Below, in pieces: positions 61,893-64,000 of a DNA stretch of 64,000 nucleotides (position 1 is its first letter; every line of letters begins with the position of its first letter). The position numbers and the translations under genes are program-made. Source of the DNA: Mycobacterium numidiamassiliense. Its GTDB lineage: Bacteria > Actinomycetota > Actinomycetes > Mycobacteriales > Mycobacteriaceae. The stretch spans positions 2,529,066-2,593,065 of the forward strand of contig NZ_FUEZ01000004.1 in NCBI RefSeq assembly GCF_900157365.1. The letters run 5' to 3'. Below the pieces are notes generated by a model that saw only the letters and a program-made list of their open reading frames with translations, made no database searches and was not told where the DNA came from.

Positions 61893-62307
61893 ACGTAAGG
61901 CCTGATCAGAGCGATTTAGCGTGTCAGTCGGCTCGTTAAGGGCCTCCCGTTGCGGCCTGCGGCGGGATGAGCGTGGCTAGGCGCGGGCGCTAGCTAACTT
62001 CCGCGATGGGAAATCCGGGCTGAGTAATGTGCTGCCGACTTACCGTTTTCAGTCGTCCACTGCAGGTCGGGTACGGCAAATCCTCCAATTGCGACATCAT
62101 GCGGTGGAACCGTTGTCGGGTAGCTGATGACGACATCGGTACGTCGAGCCCGCGCCACGGCGACTACAGCTGTGCCGTCAGCAATATCGGCTCCGGCGGT
62201 GAAAATGCGGCGCTGGTATTCGGCGCGTACTGACGGCCACAATTGCCCTTAACCCCGAGGCCTTCGTGTAGACGGACCTCATCAGAACAGCGTATTAGCC
62301 TTCTGGC

Positions 62308-62841
62308 ATGGGAGATTCAAAGCCGCCGGTGCCGGTGGGTGCAATCCTTTCTCGGCGTACTAGCCTTCGGCTGCTTGGGGTCGCCGGGTTCGGCTATTTC
62401 AGTCACTTGCCATCGCCACTCCTAATAGCTAATGCCTCCACAGACTCGGGGGAGCCTCCCCAGCGGCCTACTATGTCCGGCATGATTCACACGACGCTGA
62501 TCGGGGTCTGCGAATATCGGCTTAACACTGAGGACAAGGACGTCATCGATGCGCGCTGGATCGCTTCTGACGCGGTCGAGAAGGGCACGATCTGTCGGGG
62601 CCGGGCAACGGGCGACACCTCTAACGGCTTCCCCGGTAATTACCATGTTCAGTACTTCGGCACCGAAGGCGAACCGGTCGGCGATTTCGACTTGCAGATC
62701 GAACCGGTCGGAGATGCTTATCGCCTGATCTGGCGGAACCGCTCCGACGACGTTTCCGCACCCGGCGAAATCGCTTGCGAGGGATTCGGCTTCTCGACTG
62801 GCGACCAATCGATGGTGCTGACCTACTGGATGGCGGAATAG
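62308..62841 (+). CDS. Hypothetical Tat-signal exported protein
   Basis: A 177-residue protein just outside the element. Residues 10-42 look like a twin-arginine signal (LSRRTSLRLLGVAGFGYFSH). The mature domain is beta-rich: TTLIGVCEYRLNTEDKDVID, YHVQYFGTEGEPVGDFDLQI, and an end SMVLTYWMAE. An internal ATG (MSGMIHTTL) would give a cytoplasmic form. No family is recognised. Confidence 0.6.
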   Translation: MGDSKPPVPVGAILSRRTSLRLLGVAGFGYFSHLPSPLLIANASTDSGEPPQRPTMSGMIHTTLIGVCEYRLNTEDKDVIDARWIASDAVEKGTICRGRATGDTSNGFPGNYHVQYFGTEGEPVGDFDLQIEPVGDAYRLIWRNRSDDVSAPGEIACEGFGFSTGDQSMVLTYWMAE

Positions 62842-62960
62842 GGTGTTCGCGCGGCGGCCGTTCGTAGCTTGAATTAACGAGATCTGCGCAGGCGATCCCG
62901 CTGGGGTTTTGTGAGCTGGCCGCATCCGTGACGAATCCGCTTACGCAGCAGGCCACCGCG

Positions 62961-64000
62961 TCACGATGCCACCTTGTCAGGGTGGGCCTTGCGGGAGCGA
63001 TTGCCAATCACGCCCTCTGTCCATTGACGCTCCTCGGTGTAGAGCGACTCGTCCTCGCACTGCACGCGTTTGGCCTTGCCGCCCTGATCCTGACCGGCGG
63101 GGGCCATCGGGGGCATGCCCCCGCCGGCGCCACCCAGCGCGGCGTACGCGGGCGGAATCGGGATTCCACGACCCGGGGCTGCGGCCCCGAGGGGCGGTGT
63201 GGCGGCCGAGGAACTCCCTTCGGAGCCCACCCCGGGCCGCAACGGCATCGACGGCACGCCAACCCCGCCGCCTCCCACTGATGCCGGTTTAAGCCCCGCC
63301 ATTGGATGCGGGCTCGGCGACCCCTTCACGTCCTTCGCGGCTCCGGTCAGCGTGGGGTCGTTCGGCATCGGCGGCATCGACGGCATCGACGGCATGCCGG
63401 CGGACGGGATGGACGGGTCACCGACAGGGTCGGCCGAGGGCGGGTCTCCCTCGTTAAACGGGTCGGGCGGCGCGAAGGGGTCGTTGCCATCACCGCTGCG
63501 ATTGCTGTCATCGGACTTGGGGGCGTCAATCCGCGTGGTAACGGGGACCCTTTGCGGATTCACCGGCCTTAGCGGCAATTGTGCGTTCCGCATGTATCGC
63601 GCCAGCGCCTCTTCTGACTGTCCCTGTAGGTACTCGTACCACAAAATGCAATCGCGCACCATGGAGTCGTTTTTATTAATTAAATAGTACTTATACCAAT
63701 CATCGCATAGCGATATTTCTTTGGTCGTGGGGTGCTCATCGTCTTGCGCGTGTTCGTGGGTGACGAGAGTTGCCTTTTTGTGGGCGTCCACGACCATGTT
63801 GGCCTGGCTGGCGAGCTCGTTGCACAGAGCGACCATCGAAATCAGCCACTGCCGCTGTTGGTCGAAATTGGCCTCAACGGCACTTCTCGCCTCACCCTCC
63901 CAAGAAATGAATGGGCGAAACCGGTTCATCGTATCTTTCTGCAAAGTCCGCTGGTAAGTGTCCCATTCCTTTGCGAATGCCCGGAACGCCGTGCCCTGGT
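62961..64000 (-). CDS. ESX-secreted EspB-like protein, C-terminal part
   Basis: The frame is open across the window edge, so the N-terminus is missing; the TTG at 63944 is internal. The visible N-terminal part is helical with a WEG motif (PFISWEGEARSAVEANFDQQ), recalling the W-x-G turn of ESX substrates. It is followed by a helix pair and the SEEALARYM region. From about two-fifths on, the protein is a Pro/Gly/Met-rich disordered tail (MPSMPSMPPMPNDPTLTG). EspB has the same layout of a PE-PPE-like bundle with a long low-complexity tail. Secretion by an ESX system is inferred. Confidence 0.6.
   Translation of the reverse strand, partial: QGTAFRAFAKEWDTYQRTLQKDTMNRFRPFISWEGEARSAVEANFDQQRQWLISMVALCNELASQANMVVDAHKKATLVTHEHAQDDEHPTTKEISLCDDWYKYYLINKNDSMVRDCILWYEYLQGQSEEALARYMRNAQLPLRPVNPQRVPVTTRIDAPKSDDSNRSGDGNDPFAPPDPFNEGDPPSADPVGDPSIPSAGMPSMPSMPPMPNDPTLTGAAKDVKGSPSPHPMAGLKPASVGGGGVGVPSMPLRPGVGSEGSSSAATPPLGAAAPGRGIPIPPAYAALGGAGGGMPPMAPAGQDQGGKAKRVQCEDESLYTEERQWTEGVIGNRSRKAHPDKVAS

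Noticed and set aside
1..64000. CRISPR array
   Set aside because: No regularly spaced short repeats were seen and no cas-like genes were recognised.

Overview
The window is high-GC mycobacterial DNA. Positions 1-10693 carry a run of genes that matches, in order and size, the Mycobacterium tuberculosis block Rv2323c-Rv2313c: an amidinotransferase-like protein, rocD, rocE, a universal stress protein, uspC/uspB/uspA, tldD, pmbA and an AhpD-like protein. Here the ornithine aminotransferase is one intact gene, where H37Rv has it split as rocD1/rocD2. Then come an EthD-like protein, a deazaflavin-type reductase, the acyl-ACP desaturase desA1, a TetR regulator divergent from a cytochrome P450, and two small exported proteins, one hemophore-like. 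These chromosomal genes fit arginine/ornithine catabolism, amino-sugar uptake, peptide maturation and mycolate synthesis.

At 15965-16038 lies a tRNA with anticodon CAT. The last 39 nt of this gene region (16001-16039) recur identically at 61853-61891, and a tyrosine recombinase and excisionase sit just inside the left copy. This defines an integrated element of about 46 kb. A decayed copy of the right-end sequence (about 127 bp) lies at 12787-12913, outside the element, which marks an earlier integration at the same hotspot.

The element reads as an integrative mobilizable element. It has an intact MobF relaxase-helicase (34272-37106) with two hairpins upstream as a candidate oriT, and a second relaxase-like gene that lacks the catalytic histidines and the helicase. 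I see no type IV secretion or TcpA/FtsK-like genes. The left arm holds defence-type genes: an OLD-like ATPase/TOPRIM protein, a PD-(D/E)XK nuclease, a SLATT two-TM effector split by an IS21-family element, a long SIR2-domain protein and an HNH-type protein. The middle holds a type II thioesterase, an epoxide-hydrolase-like enzyme, a DUF2563/DUF1023/lipoprotein cluster, a DUF732 protein, a lone ABC-type ATPase and a trypsin-like protease. The right arm holds a four-domain cell-wall hydrolase, a possible pore-former next to an HExxH metalloprotease, a zeta toxin-antitoxin pair and a degenerate ImmA-like gene. Several gene tails (TenA, a DNA methyltransferase, an acyl-CoA carboxylase beta subunit, a frameshifted secreted protein) show heavy turnover.

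After the right attachment site the chromosome resumes with a Tat-signal protein and the C-terminal part of an ESX/EspB-like secreted protein that runs off the window.

Family calls come from reading motifs by eye; no database search was possible. The candidates most worth testing as new systems are the possible pore-former/metalloprotease pair (54218-56195), the SIR2-HNH genes facing the IS-split SLATT gene (22164-29651), and the OLD/PD-(D/E)XK pair (18141-21551).
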